A stretch of 64,000 bases of DNA from Gardnerella piotii (GCF_003397585.1 NZ_QJUV01000001.1:372001-436000), one strand, 5' to 3'; positions 44,882 to 53,855 are shown, numbered from the stretch's first letter. Program-made: numbers and translations. Notes: a model not told the origin generated them from the letters alone.

Positions 44882-46033
44882 TTAAAGATGCATAATTCTG
44901 TTTTGAATAACAGAAATGCATTCTCCAATAAGAGTTATGTCGTTATTACATGTGCAGCGTCTTACTGTGCACGAATGTTTTGGATTATAAGGGCCGTACT
45001 CTTGTATGGCTTCTTCCGTGGCGCTTATAAAGACTTTGTTTACAATGTCGGATGGTCCATAAATAACAACATCTGTTAAGTCTAAAAGATTAATAGTTGT
45101 TGTAAGAGCTTTTCCTAAATAATGTCCAGCTTCTGTTAGTATGTCTATTCTTGCTTGATTAGATGTGAACATTTTTTTATGCAATATTTCTGCAGATATA
45201 TATGTTTCTAAACATCCCTTTTTTCCACATGTGCAAGTTGGGCCATTAGGGTCAATGGTTATATGACCGATTTCTCCTGCAGAATTGTTTATGCCAGTAA
45301 TTATTGCGTCATTTATTAATATAGATGCTCCAACGCCTAGTGATAATTGTATAAATATAGTGTTTGATACTCCGTTGCCGAAAAATCTTTCTGCTAGAAG
45401 TGCGCTATTTGTATCGTGGTCAATAATAATAGGGCAGTCAAAATATTTGTTTAATTCTTCTTTAAGATTTATATTTTCCCACTTAAGATTTAATGAACGT
45501 ATAACTTTTCCGTTGTTGTCTACAATTCCAGGAACAGCAATGCCTATCCCTAATATATTATTGTTTGATTGCTTTATAAGAGTTTTGCACAATTCAACTA
45601 TTTTGTCTGCGCTAACATCTGTGTTTTTGTATAGTGATATTTCTGATCGTTTTAATATATCTCCGCATAGGTTGAGGATTGCGCCTTGTATTAAGCATGG
45701 TTGAGAAATGTCAATAGCTATAATATTCCAATAAGTTGCATCAACTTCTAGTAATGTTCCTCTTTTACCACGTTCTATTTTTGATTCATGCCCACTTTCT
45801 ATAAGCATGTGGTCATCTAGCATTTCAGATACAACGGTAGAGATTGATGCTTTTGAAAGTTCGGTCTTTCTTACAAGCATTGCTCTAGAGAGTATTTGCT
45901 TTGGGAATAAATAATTGAATACTAACATTCTATTATTTATTCTTGCGTCTGCGGGTATTGTTTTTTGAGAAACCGTCATCAGCTGATTTATCATCGACTG
46001 GGGTATTTGGGTATCTTCCATATTGCATCCCAT
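44882..46033 (-). CDS. ROK-family transcriptional repressor
   Basis: NagC/XylR-like regulator, 383 aa. An N-terminal winged helix (about 35-95; LVRKTELSKASISTVVSEML) precedes a ROK sugar-binding domain with the zinc cluster CTCGKKGCLETY. The ATP loop is incomplete, as in regulators. It is divergent from the kinase/ABC operon and cotranscribed with the hydrolases, so it likely controls both. AAAGGG precedes ATG 46033. The effector is probably an amino sugar or its phosphate. Confidence 0.88.
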   Translation of the reverse strand: MGCNMEDTQIPQSMINQLMTVSQKTIPADARINNRMLVFNYLFPKQILSRAMLVRKTELSKASISTVVSEMLDDHMLIESGHESKIERGKRGTLLEVDATYWNIIAIDISQPCLIQGAILNLCGDILKRSEISLYKNTDVSADKIVELCKTLIKQSNNNILGIGIAVPGIVDNNGKVIRSLNLKWENINLKEELNKYFDCPIIIDHDTNSALLAERFFGNGVSNTIFIQLSLGVGASILINDAIITGINNSAGEIGHITIDPNGPTCTCGKKGCLETYISAEILHKKMFTSNQARIDILTEAGHYLGKALTTTINLLDLTDVVIYGPSDIVNKVFISATEEAIQEYGPYNPKHSCTVRRCTCNNDITLIGECISVIQNRIMHL

Positions 46034-46299
46034 CTTCAAGCCCTTTTATTTTTATATGTTACATATTATCAGATAAATATATAGTTTGGAACATATACTA
46101 AAAGATGTTTTTAGAAATTATTTTTTTGAATTTACGTTTTTTGTATTAATAAGTTATATTGCGAAACGCCTTTATTTTCAATGTTTTTTGATAAATATTA
46201 TAAACGGTATTGCTTTTTTATTTTTTAGTGCAATAATTGTACTTAATCCAATAAATATGGACTTTACTTCAAGGTAGAGGTAATTGTAAGGAGTTTATT
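46034..46299. other. AT-rich divergent regulatory region
   Basis: This 266-bp gap between the ROK repressor and ROK kinase is over 75% A+T by eye and must hold both promoters. A 63-codon ORF (46086-46277) inside lacks a Shine-Dalgarno and is dominated by Phe/Ile/Leu; I treat it as chance. No clear operator palindrome stands out. Confidence 0.5.
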
Positions 46300-47253
46300 A
46301 TGGCACTTGATTCGCCAATACGTATAGGTGTAGATGTTGGTGGCACAAAGGTGCTGTGTGCAGCTTTCGACACGCACAATAAGCCTATTGCGTATTCTCA
46401 AGTGTCTACTCATCAAGGAGAAAAAGAAATCGTTGATGAGGTGTGTAATCTCATATCAAAAGTGATTAAGCAAGTTAACAATATATATGGAAAGGAAGTT
46501 GATTTAAGTATCGGTATTGGAGTACCTGGATTAGTGAATCAAAACACTGGTTGCGTATGTGAATCGGTGAATTTGGGATCGCATAATCTAGATTTCAAAT
46601 CTGAAATCTTAAATAGATTTGGAATAAATGCCTACATTGATAACGATGTTAATGCTGCAGCCTTTGGTGCATACCATTATTATGGAGCAAATTCAAGCAG
46701 CTTAGTGTTCTTGAATTTAGGCACTGGTGTTTCGGCAGGAGTAGTTATTAATGGGTTGCTTTTCCACGGTTCAACTGGGATTGCGGGAGAGATAGGACAC
46801 ATAGTTGCAGACAAAAATGGTGCAATGTGCCCATGCGGTCAGCGTGGGTGTGTAGAAACAATAATATCTGGAAGCGCTTTAGCGCAAATGTGGCCTACCA
46901 AAAATGGATATCCTATTGCATCGTTACTAAGAGAAGTCTCCAATAAAAATGAAAAGGCTGAAAAAGTCTGGCATAAATTCATATTCACGCTTGTAAGCAC
47001 AATACAAATGCTCACAGTAACTTTTGACCCAAAAATTATTGTTATCGGCGGTGGCATAAGCAAGATAGGAACAATTTTATTAAAGGATATACAAAAAGTT
47101 ATTGGTGGACTTGAGACAAAATCGCCATTTTTGTCCTCATTAAATATATCTAATCGTCTAGTGATTGCAGATCAAGAGGTGTTTTTTGGTGCGTTAGGAG
47201 CAGCTCTTATCGGCAATCACAATGACGATATAAAAAAGGAGGGAAATAATTAA
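46300..47253 (+). CDS. ROK-family sugar kinase
   Basis: 317 aa. ATP motif GVDVGGTKVLCAAFD, sugar-binding GVPGLVN, catalytic Asp in YIDNDVNAAAFGA, second phosphate motif LGTGVSAGVV and zinc cluster CPCGQRGCVE are all intact. It would phosphorylate glucose, GlcNAc or ManNAc; with the GH20 gene nearby, GlcNAc is the first guess. AAGGAG precedes the ATG. It heads the ABC importer operon. Confidence 0.9.
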   Translation: MALDSPIRIGVDVGGTKVLCAAFDTHNKPIAYSQVSTHQGEKEIVDEVCNLISKVIKQVNNIYGKEVDLSIGIGVPGLVNQNTGCVCESVNLGSHNLDFKSEILNRFGINAYIDNDVNAAAFGAYHYYGANSSSLVFLNLGTGVSAGVVINGLLFHGSTGIAGEIGHIVADKNGAMCPCGQRGCVETIISGSALAQMWPTKNGYPIASLLREVSNKNEKAEKVWHKFIFTLVSTIQMLTVTFDPKIIVIGGGISKIGTILLKDIQKVIGGLETKSPFLSSLNISNRLVIADQEVFFGALGAALIGNHNDDIKKEGNN

Positions 47254-47328
47254 TTACATACATTTTCCAACTAGATATTGCTAATACGTAACTGTTAATA
47301 CATAAATTGATTTCAAAGGAGAAACATT

Positions 47329-48612
47329 ATGAATGCTATTGGTAAAGGTGTTATTGCTGGATGCGTCTCAATCGCAGCCGCACTATCGTTATGCGCATGC
47401 GGTTCTTCTGCAAATAATTCCGAATCTTCTACAGTATCGTTCCAAACTTGGAACCTTAAGAACGATACTTACACTCCATATTTTACAAAACTTATTAGTG
47501 AGTTTGAAAAAGAAAATCCTGGAGTAAAAGTCAAGTGGGTCGATCAGCCTGCAGAAAACTATGATTCAAAGTTATCTACGGATGCTGCAGCTGGTCAATT
47601 GCCAGATATTGTAAATGTTAACGAACAGCAAGCATACAATCTTGCAAAGTCTGGAGCGTTGCTGAATCTTAGTAAAGAAGCTGCAGGAATGGCCAAGGAC
47701 TATTTGCCTCAGGTTTGGGATGGATCTAAATTCTCGGGCAATGGTATTGACGAAGGAGTCTATGGATTCCCGTGGTACTTAAATATTGATGTTGCTTATT
47801 TGAACAAGGATGTTTTTGCTAACTGCGGTCTAGACATTAATAAGCCGCCAAAAACCTACAATGATTTATTCGATCAGGCAAATACGGTTAATGAAAAATG
47901 CGGTGGTAAGAGCTACATGATTGCTGTTCCATACGTATTCCCTTCGCAGTTTGAAGAGTATGGTGTTAACTTCTTGAGTAAAGACAGATCAAAGTTTACC
48001 TTTAACTCTAGCAAGGGTGTTGAGTATATTCAGCATTATGCAAATCTTTATAAGAAGGGTGCTATTCCTAAAGATGGAATGAACGCAAACATAATTAACG
48101 CAGAGAAACTATATTTCCAAGGAAACATAGCGTATATGCTTGATTCAACTTCTTCTGTTGCCGCATTTAAGGCAAATGCTCCGCAAGTCTATAAGCAACT
48201 TGATGTAGCACCATTGGCAACAAACAAGAAGAATACACTTAACCCAATGCTAATGGCAGTAAATTCTCAAACAAAGAATAAGAAAATGGCTTTGAAACTC
48301 GCTAACTTCTTAACAAACAAGAAGAATCAAGTTGAGTTTTCTAAGAAGTCAAATACTTATCCTTCTGCAGCTGGCGCAATGGATGATCCATTCTTTAAGA
48401 GCATTGACGAATCTACTATAGAAGGCAAGGTTCTTAAAGTTGCTAAGGAAGAAATTGACAATGGTACTGTTGCAAACTTCCCACCAGAGATTTCCGATAC
48501 TGACGGTGTAAACTATCTATCTCCTGAATTAACTCAGGCAATTCAAGGAGAAAAGGGAGTTAAAGAAGCACTTGATAAAGCAGTTGCTGCACTAAACGAC
48601 AGGTTAAAGTAA
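47329..48612 (+). CDS. ABC sugar-binding lipoprotein
   Basis: Extracellular solute-binding protein, family 1 type, 427 aa. Lipobox LCAC at Cys24 follows a short signal peptide. Typical landmarks are FQTWNLKNDTYTPYFTKLI, FPWYLNIDVAYLNKD and a Lys-rich C-terminal lobe. Captures oligosaccharides for the two permeases that follow. The stop overlaps the next start. AAAGGAG precedes the ATG. Confidence 0.93.
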   Translation: MNAIGKGVIAGCVSIAAALSLCACGSSANNSESSTVSFQTWNLKNDTYTPYFTKLISEFEKENPGVKVKWVDQPAENYDSKLSTDAAAGQLPDIVNVNEQQAYNLAKSGALLNLSKEAAGMAKDYLPQVWDGSKFSGNGIDEGVYGFPWYLNIDVAYLNKDVFANCGLDINKPPKTYNDLFDQANTVNEKCGGKSYMIAVPYVFPSQFEEYGVNFLSKDRSKFTFNSSKGVEYIQHYANLYKKGAIPKDGMNANIINAEKLYFQGNIAYMLDSTSSVAAFKANAPQVYKQLDVAPLATNKKNTLNPMLMAVNSQTKNKKMALKLANFLTNKKNQVEFSKKSNTYPSAAGAMDDPFFKSIDESTIEGKVLKVAKEEIDNGTVANFPPEISDTDGVNYLSPELTQAIQGEKGVKEALDKAVAALNDRLK

Positions 48613-49583
48613 TGATTTCTCCTATGAATAATCCACAAACCGAGTCGGCAGTGAGTCGCAGTAATGCGGCTCCTGCCCCTCGGGGCATCTTCCGTAAAAA
48701 ATTTAACGAAGATGGGTGCATATCTTGGTTATTTGTTCTGCCAGCTTTAATCATACTTATATTGTTTTGCATTTATCCGTTTATAAACACCATCTTAAGA
48801 TCTTTTACAAACGCTAGAATGCTTATACCTGGGCACAATGTTGGATTTGCAAATTACGTAAAACTATTTGGCGATAGTCGTTTTGTAACTGCTATTTTCA
48901 ATTCTGCTTTATACACAGTATGCGTTGTGCCGTTTATGATTATTTTGCCTCTTATACTTGCTGCTTTAGTGAGTAAAGATTCAAAAATAATAGGATTCTT
49001 TAGAACAACCTACTACTTCCCAGTAGTGTTGTCTGCAGTGGTAATAGGGCTTATCTGGACTAACTTGCTCGATACAAGGGGATTAGTTAATTCCATTCTA
49101 CAGATGATTCACGTAGTAACAGGGCCATTGCCATTCCTTACAGACAGATGGCTAACAATTTTTAGTGCAATGTTTGTAACAATATGGTTAGGTCTTGGAT
49201 ATTACATGATTATTTATTTAGCAGCTTTAGCTAACATAAATAAATCATTGTACGAAGCTGCCGATATAGACGGAGCTGGAATAATGCGCAAATTCTTCTG
49301 CATTACAGTACCAGGAGTTAGATCCACAATGACTCTAATAATGATGCTTTCGTCTGTAGCAGCATTCCGAGTGTTTAACGAGGTGTATGTAATTACTCGT
49401 GGTACAGGCGGAATAGGCGGAAAAGACATAACAATGACAATGCTGATTCAGCAAGAAGGAACAGGATTGAGTGCTCGTACTGGCTATGCTAGCGCAATAA
49501 GCGTTGTTCTGTTAATTATTGTTGGTTTTATAACAGTTATTCAGCAAATATTTGTTCACAGGGGTGCTGGAGATGAAAACTAA
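48612..49583 (+). CDS. ABC sugar permease 1 (MalF-like)
   Basis: 323 aa, six helices from about 38 to 315. The EAA coupling loop is SLYEAADIDGAGIMRKFFCI. About 35 cytoplasmic residues precede helix 1. Start overlaps the binding-protein stop by one base (TAATG). Confidence 0.93.
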   Translation: MISPMNNPQTESAVSRSNAAPAPRGIFRKKFNEDGCISWLFVLPALIILILFCIYPFINTILRSFTNARMLIPGHNVGFANYVKLFGDSRFVTAIFNSALYTVCVVPFMIILPLILAALVSKDSKIIGFFRTTYYFPVVLSAVVIGLIWTNLLDTRGLVNSILQMIHVVTGPLPFLTDRWLTIFSAMFVTIWLGLGYYMIIYLAALANINKSLYEAADIDGAGIMRKFFCITVPGVRSTMTLIMMLSSVAAFRVFNEVYVITRGTGGIGGKDITMTMLIQQEGTGLSARTGYASAISVVLLIIVGFITVIQQIFVHRGAGDEN

Positions 49584-50415
49584 TAACACTCATCGCGTTA
49601 GAATCGGAACGATAGTTCAATATTGCATTCTTGTATTAGTGTTCATATTGCTAGCTGGTCCATTAGTATGGGAAATTGCACTAGCATTTAAGGGCCCTAA
49701 TGACAATGTTTTTGCAATGCCTCCGTATTTGATTCCGCATGATTTTACAGTGCAAAATTTTGTAAAAGCATTTAGAACAGTTCCTATACTTCACTATTTG
49801 TGCAATACCTTGATTGTTGTAGCAATGAATGTTTTGGGGAATATAATCGGATGCTCAATGGCTGGATATGCTTTTGGGTGCTTAAAGTTTAAGTTTAGTA
49901 AAATCGGTTATTTGCTTTTTGTTGCAGCAATCATCATGCCATGCGAAGGTATTCTTGTTTCTACATTCCTTCTAGTAAAAGGTATGGGATTAACGAATAC
50001 TCTGTTTGGTTTGGCTTTGCCTGGTTTGATTGGCCCGTTAAACGTATTGCTTATGGTAAATGCGTTTAAATCTGTTCCGCAAGATTTACTAGAAGCTTCA
50101 AAAGTAGATGGAGCGAATATTTGGCAAAGATTCGTGTATGTAGCATTGCCACAGGTAAAAGGAACGCTTACTGTTATTGGAATATTATCATTTGTTGGAA
50201 GCTACAACGACTTCTTGTGGCCATTGGTTGCATTAAGCGATGACGATAAATATACGCTTACTGTTGGCTTGAATCGTTTACAAGGAACGTTCTATACGGA
50301 TCCTAGATTAGTTGCGGCTGGTGCAATAATATCGCTTGTTCCTATAGTTGTATTCTTTGCTTTATTCCAAAAGCATCTTTACAAAGGATTACAAGAAGGT
50401 GGGTTGAAAGGTTAA
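49573..50415 (+). CDS. ABC sugar permease 2 (MalG-like)
   Basis: 280 aa, six helices. The EAA loop is DLLEASKVDGANIWQRFVYV. ATG 49573 is inside the end of permease 1 with AGGGGTGCTGGAG upstream; an in-frame TTG at 49552 would add seven residues. No ATPase gene is in the operon, so a shared MsiK/UgpC-type ATPase elsewhere is probably used. Confidence 0.92.
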   Translation: MKTNNTHRVRIGTIVQYCILVLVFILLAGPLVWEIALAFKGPNDNVFAMPPYLIPHDFTVQNFVKAFRTVPILHYLCNTLIVVAMNVLGNIIGCSMAGYAFGCLKFKFSKIGYLLFVAAIIMPCEGILVSTFLLVKGMGLTNTLFGLALPGLIGPLNVLLMVNAFKSVPQDLLEASKVDGANIWQRFVYVALPQVKGTLTVIGILSFVGSYNDFLWPLVALSDDDKYTLTVGLNRLQGTFYTDPRLVAAGAIISLVPIVVFFALFQKHLYKGLQEGGLKG

Positions 50416-50416
50416 A

Positions 50417-51943
50417 ATGAAAGTCTTATTTCTTCCATTAGACGAGCGACCTTGTAACTATAAGTTCCCAGAGCTTTTAGCTAAAAGTAGTGATTTTGAC
50501 CTTGTAAATGTGCCGTTAGAATTATTAGGTAATAAAAAACAGTCTGCAGATATTAATGGAATAGTTGATTTCTTGATGGATAACGCCAAAAAATGTGATA
50601 TTGCTATAATATCTGCAGACATGCTTGTGTATGGGGGATTGGTTCCTTCAAGAGTACATAATTTACAAAGCGATTGTTTGCAAAGTCGCCTGCGCGTATT
50701 AGAAAAGCTCAAAAAAGTTAATCCAAATATGACTTTATTTGTTTTTTGCACTGTTATGCGCGCGCCTGCGTATAACAGCAGCGATGAGGAGCCTGATTAT
50801 TACGCAGAATATGGCAGGAGTCTTTATTTAAGAGCATATCTGAGTGATAAAAAGATTAGATGCAATGATCTAACACAATCGCAGGAGAAAGAGTTAGAAT
50901 CTTTTGATATTCCTCAATATGTTATTGATGATTATGAAAATCGTCGTGATAAAAATCTTAGTATTAATATATCAATTCTTGATTTAGTAGCAAATAATAC
51001 TATTGATTATCTTATTTTTCCACAAGACGATTCTAGTCCATACGGATATACTGCAGTATCTCAAAGAAGACTTCAATCAGCTGTTTATTCTAAGAGGTTA
51101 AACAGTAGAGTTGCTATGTATCCTGGATCAGATGAAGTTGGCATGACTCTGCTTGCAAGAGCGTTTTGTAAATCGCATAGAATAAAGCCTGCTATAAGTG
51201 TTGAGTATTCGTCTATATTAGGGCCAACAATAGTTCCTTCTTACGAAGATAGGCCTATGTTTGAAAGCCTAAAATCTCATGTTTTAGCTTGTGGAGCAAG
51301 GCTTTTAGAAAATTGGGAAGATAGCGATTTAGGTGATTTAAGCGGTTTAAGTGGACTAAACAACATTTGTTTGATGATTAATGCTCCTGGAAAAGTTATG
51401 CAAGAAGCAGAATTTTCTGTATCTAATCATGATGTAGCGTATGACACGTATAGAAATTTAAATTATTTTACTAATCATATCTGCACGCTAGTTGAATCTG
51501 GTAAGAAAGTTGCGTTATGCGATAGTGCGTATTCAAACGGTGGGGATTTGCAATTATTAACTTTGCTAGATGATAATAACGTTTTAGACAGAATTATTAG
51601 TTATGCGGGATGGAATACAAATTGCAATACTTTGGGAACAGTTTTATCTCAAGCAATTTTAGGCATTGATTCAAAAAGTATAAAGAAAAATATTGCATAT
51701 AGAATAATCGAAGATGCGTTATATCAATCAAATATTCGATGGAATATAGCTAATAGGATTGATAATTATGGTGGTAATTATTTTGATGTAAAGCCATGCG
51801 AAGCGTGGGCTAAGTGCGAAGCTAAAAACTTGTTGCAGAAAGAGTATAGCAAGTTGAATTTATCAAAAGCGCTTCCTTTGAAAATCAATAATGTAGATTT
51901 TCCATGGAAAAGGATGTTTGAAGTTAATTTTGATTTGTTGTGA
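50417..51943 (+). CDS. DUF4127 family protein
   Basis: 508 aa, soluble, no signal peptide. Recognised by the N-terminus FLPLDERPCNYKFP and by ISADMLVYGGLVPSR, FPQDDSSPYGY and CDSAYSNGGDLQLL. Members occur beside sugar transporters and glycosidases; I know of no settled function. The conserved Asp/Glu/Arg-rich patches suggest an enzyme acting on sugars. Starts two bases after permease 2. A 12-bp tandem repeat begins at its stop codon. Confidence 0.82.
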   Translation: MKVLFLPLDERPCNYKFPELLAKSSDFDLVNVPLELLGNKKQSADINGIVDFLMDNAKKCDIAIISADMLVYGGLVPSRVHNLQSDCLQSRLRVLEKLKKVNPNMTLFVFCTVMRAPAYNSSDEEPDYYAEYGRSLYLRAYLSDKKIRCNDLTQSQEKELESFDIPQYVIDDYENRRDKNLSINISILDLVANNTIDYLIFPQDDSSPYGYTAVSQRRLQSAVYSKRLNSRVAMYPGSDEVGMTLLARAFCKSHRIKPAISVEYSSILGPTIVPSYEDRPMFESLKSHVLACGARLLENWEDSDLGDLSGLSGLNNICLMINAPGKVMQEAEFSVSNHDVAYDTYRNLNYFTNHICTLVESGKKVALCDSAYSNGGDLQLLTLLDDNNVLDRIISYAGWNTNCNTLGTVLSQAILGIDSKSIKKNIAYRIIEDALYQSNIRWNIANRIDNYGGNYFDVKPCEAWAKCEAKNLLQKEYSKLNLSKALPLKINNVDFPWKRMFEVNFDLL

Positions 51944-51997
51944 GGCTTGTTGTGAGTTTATTGTGAGGCTTATTGTGAGGCTTATTGTGAGGTAAAA
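51938..51997 (+). repeat. 12-bp tandem repeats across the DUF4127 stop and next RBS
   Basis: Units of TTGTGAGGCTTA or close variants start at 51938, 51950, 51961, 51973 and 51985. Each contains TGA and a GAGG Shine-Dalgarno-like core; the last unit supplies the ribosome site of the next gene. Confidence 0.85.
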
Positions 51998-52984
51998 ATG
52001 TGTGATTTGTTAAAAGAAGATGAAAAGTCATACCTGATTTCGCAGACTGCAGAAGATGTTGAAAATCTGTGTAACGAATTGCATTTTGATGATTGCCTAA
52101 CGCGCATAATAGTACAATCTTTTAAAAATATAGATATTTCTGTTTTGATGGATTGCATACAAGACCTTTTTAATGACGGGTTTAATCAAGAGCTAGCAGT
52201 TGCAAAATTGAATGAATATTGTGCTGATGATAGCGGAATGCGGATTCTTTCAATATTTATGGTATGCGTTCTTTTGGTGCGTAGAAGATATGAACAAGCT
52301 GGAATTAAAGATGAAGTCTTTTTAAGTACTTTTGGTTTTATTAAAAGATTTGTTAAGAAGTTTCGTGTTGGCAAGTATCCTTTTGTTTTTAGTGAAGAAT
52401 TTTGGTTTCCACGTCTTCTTTCTATGAAAATATTTAGATTAGGTGAATTAGAATTTGAGTTTTGCAAAAGGCAAAATCTGGTAAGCGTACATATTCCGTC
52501 TGATGCAAAGTTAAGCATAGAAAATTTAACGATAAGTTTTATGTTGGCTAATGAGTTTATAGATAAGTACATTCCTGAGTTAAAGAATTGCACTTTTTAT
52601 TGCATATCATGGCTGCTTGATCCTGCTTTAGATAAGTTGCTACCAGAAAAGTCGAATATTCGAGTATTTAGATCTATGTTTCGAGTTTTTGGAATTGCGT
52701 ATTCTGACGACTATAAGCGTTGGGTTTTTGGAGAAAATTGCAAGATTTTTGGGCGTGGTGAAAATGGTGTAAATTGTGGCAAGGAAAACAATGTAGAAGC
52801 GTGTGGGGAAGTGCGCAAGGAAGTGCACAAGGAGAGTAGCAAGGAAAGTGGCGATGAAGGCGCCAAGGATGGTGTCAAGGATATCGTCACAACGGAAACA
52901 AGTTTGCAAAAAAATATTAGGGAATATGTTGAAAATGGGGGAAGGATGGCGATTGGGTACGGAGTTTTAAAGAATGTTAGGTAG
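51998..52984 (+). CDS. Acyltransferase-like protein (NAT_N/GNAT_C type), with low-complexity insert
   Basis: 328 aa. The pattern VSVHIPSDAKLSIENL...SWLLDPALDKLLPEKSNIRVF and the ending SLQKNIREYVENGGRMAIGYGVL (landmarks at about 165-235 and 300-325) match a family of GNAT-like proteins found in carbohydrate loci. About 48 Glu/Lys/Gly-rich residues (about 248-297) are inserted between these conserved parts. The catalytic role is unproven. Last gene of the glycan operon. Confidence 0.68.
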   Translation: MCDLLKEDEKSYLISQTAEDVENLCNELHFDDCLTRIIVQSFKNIDISVLMDCIQDLFNDGFNQELAVAKLNEYCADDSGMRILSIFMVCVLLVRRRYEQAGIKDEVFLSTFGFIKRFVKKFRVGKYPFVFSEEFWFPRLLSMKIFRLGELEFEFCKRQNLVSVHIPSDAKLSIENLTISFMLANEFIDKYIPELKNCTFYCISWLLDPALDKLLPEKSNIRVFRSMFRVFGIAYSDDYKRWVFGENCKIFGRGENGVNCGKENNVEACGEVRKEVHKESSKESGDEGAKDGVKDIVTTETSLQKNIREYVENGGRMAIGYGVLKNVR

Positions 52985-53030
52985 AAAATTTAACAGTGTT
53001 TGCTATTCGACACGCCAACGGGCGGCGGAC

Positions 53031-53058
53031 TTGAATTTATAAATATTTCTGGTATAGT
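53031..53058 (+). promoter_or_regulatory. Promoter of the tRNA cluster
   Basis: TTGAAT (53031-53036), 16-bp spacer ending TGG, then TATAGT (53053-53058), 44 bp before tRNA-Gly. Confidence 0.65.
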
Positions 53059-53102
53059 AGTTACTCGTGCTTCGGACTGGCATTAGTTAGCGAGAAAGCA
53101 TT

Positions 53103-53175
53103 GCGGACATAGCTTAGTTGGTAAAGCGCAACCTTGCCAAGGTTGAGACCGCGGGTTCGAGTCCCGTTGTCCGCT
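53103..53175 (+). tRNA. tRNA-Gly (anticodon GCC)
   Basis: Acceptor GCGGACA/TGTCCGC, anticodon stem CAACC/GGTTG with loop TTGCCAA, T loop TTCGAGT. CCA is not encoded. Confidence 0.95.
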
Positions 53176-53202
53176 CTAGGTCTGGTGAGTTATCGGCCTT
53201 GT

Positions 53203-53273
53203 GGTGGGTTAGCCAAGCGGTTAGGCAGCGGCCTGCAAAGCCGTATAGATGAGTTCGACTCTCGTACCCACCT
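53203..53273 (+). tRNA. tRNA-Cys (anticodon GCA)
   Basis: Acceptor GGTGGGT/ACCCACC, anticodon stem GCGGC/GCCGT with loop CTGCAAA, discriminator T as usual for Cys. Confidence 0.95.
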
Positions 53274-53304
53274 CGATTGAGCGTGTTAGCTTAATAAACA
53301 ACCT

Positions 53305-53376
53305 GGGCGGTTGGCGCAGTGGTAGCGCACTTCCCTGACACGGAAGGGGTCACAAGTTCGAACCTTGTATCGCCCA
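53305..53376 (+). tRNA. tRNA-Val (anticodon GAC)
   Basis: Acceptor GGGCGGT/ATCGCCC, anticodon stem CTTCC/GGAAG with loop CTGACAC, T arm ACAAG/CTTGT. Confidence 0.95.
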
Positions 53377-53416
53377 CTCGAAAGGATTGCCTTTCACGCA
53401 TAATTAAAAAAATTTT

Positions 53417-53489
53417 GGGTGATTGGCGCAGCGGCTAGCGCACTTCCTTCACACGGAAGGGGTCATAGGTTCGATTCCTATATCACCCA
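53417..53489 (+). tRNA. tRNA-Val (anticodon CAC)
   Basis: Acceptor GGGTGAT/ATCACCC, anticodon stem CTTCC/GGAAG with loop TTCACAC, T arm ATAGG/CCTAT. Very similar to the preceding tRNA-Val, so the pair probably arose by duplication. Confidence 0.95.
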
Positions 53490-53504
53490 CAATATGTTTG
53501 TTTT

Positions 53505-53530
53505 CGCGGTATTTTACCGCGTTTTTTTTT
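53505..53530 (+). terminator. Terminator of the tRNA cluster
   Basis: CGCGGTA-TTT-TACCGCG followed by nine T. Confidence 0.9.
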
Positions 53531-53542
53531 ACTCATTTACGT

Positions 53543-53825
53543 TAGCGCGCTTAGGCTGCGCGAACGACATTCTCTATTTGCTGTAACGCGCGAGCGAAAT
53601 GCTTCATCCGCTGCGAAAAATCTCGAATCTCTACCTCATTTGGCGCAACCACGCGCGACTTGCTGTTCCGCACTTTGTACCATTTTTAGGTCAAATATGG
53701 TACAAAATGCGGAATTTTTTCCGGGTTTTGTACGTAATTTAGGTGGAATATGGTACAAAACCCGGAAAGGCAGGTCGTGTCGTGAGCGCGACCTAAGCGC
53801 GAATGCAGGTCGTCGCGCCCAGGCA
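53543..53825. repeat. Repeat-rich gap: two GTACAAAA palindromes and GGCAGGTCG motifs
   Basis: GCGCGC-TTAGGCT-GCGCG (53549-) is followed by palindrome copies at 53666-53714 (TTCCGCACTTTGTACC/GGTACAAAATGCGGAA) and 53719-53766. The second has perfect 15-bp arms, TTCCGGGTTTTGTAC/GTACAAAACCCGGAA. GGCAGGTCG-type motifs occur at about 53768, 53805 and 53822. The 63-codon ORF across this block is a repeat artefact. Confidence 0.85.
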
Positions 53826-53855
53826 GGTTAGCTGCAGAATTCAAAAAAGCGGGTA

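Noticed and set aside
46086..46277. 63-codon Phe/Ile/Leu-rich ORF in the divergent ROK region
   Set aside because: Composition follows the extreme AT content; no ribosome site.
53106..53490. CRISPR-like regular repeats
   Set aside because: The regular spacing is four tRNA genes with shared T-arm sequence; no CRISPR repeats were found anywhere in the window.
53640..53831. 63-codon ORF after the tRNA cluster
   Set aside because: Made entirely of two palindromic repeat copies.
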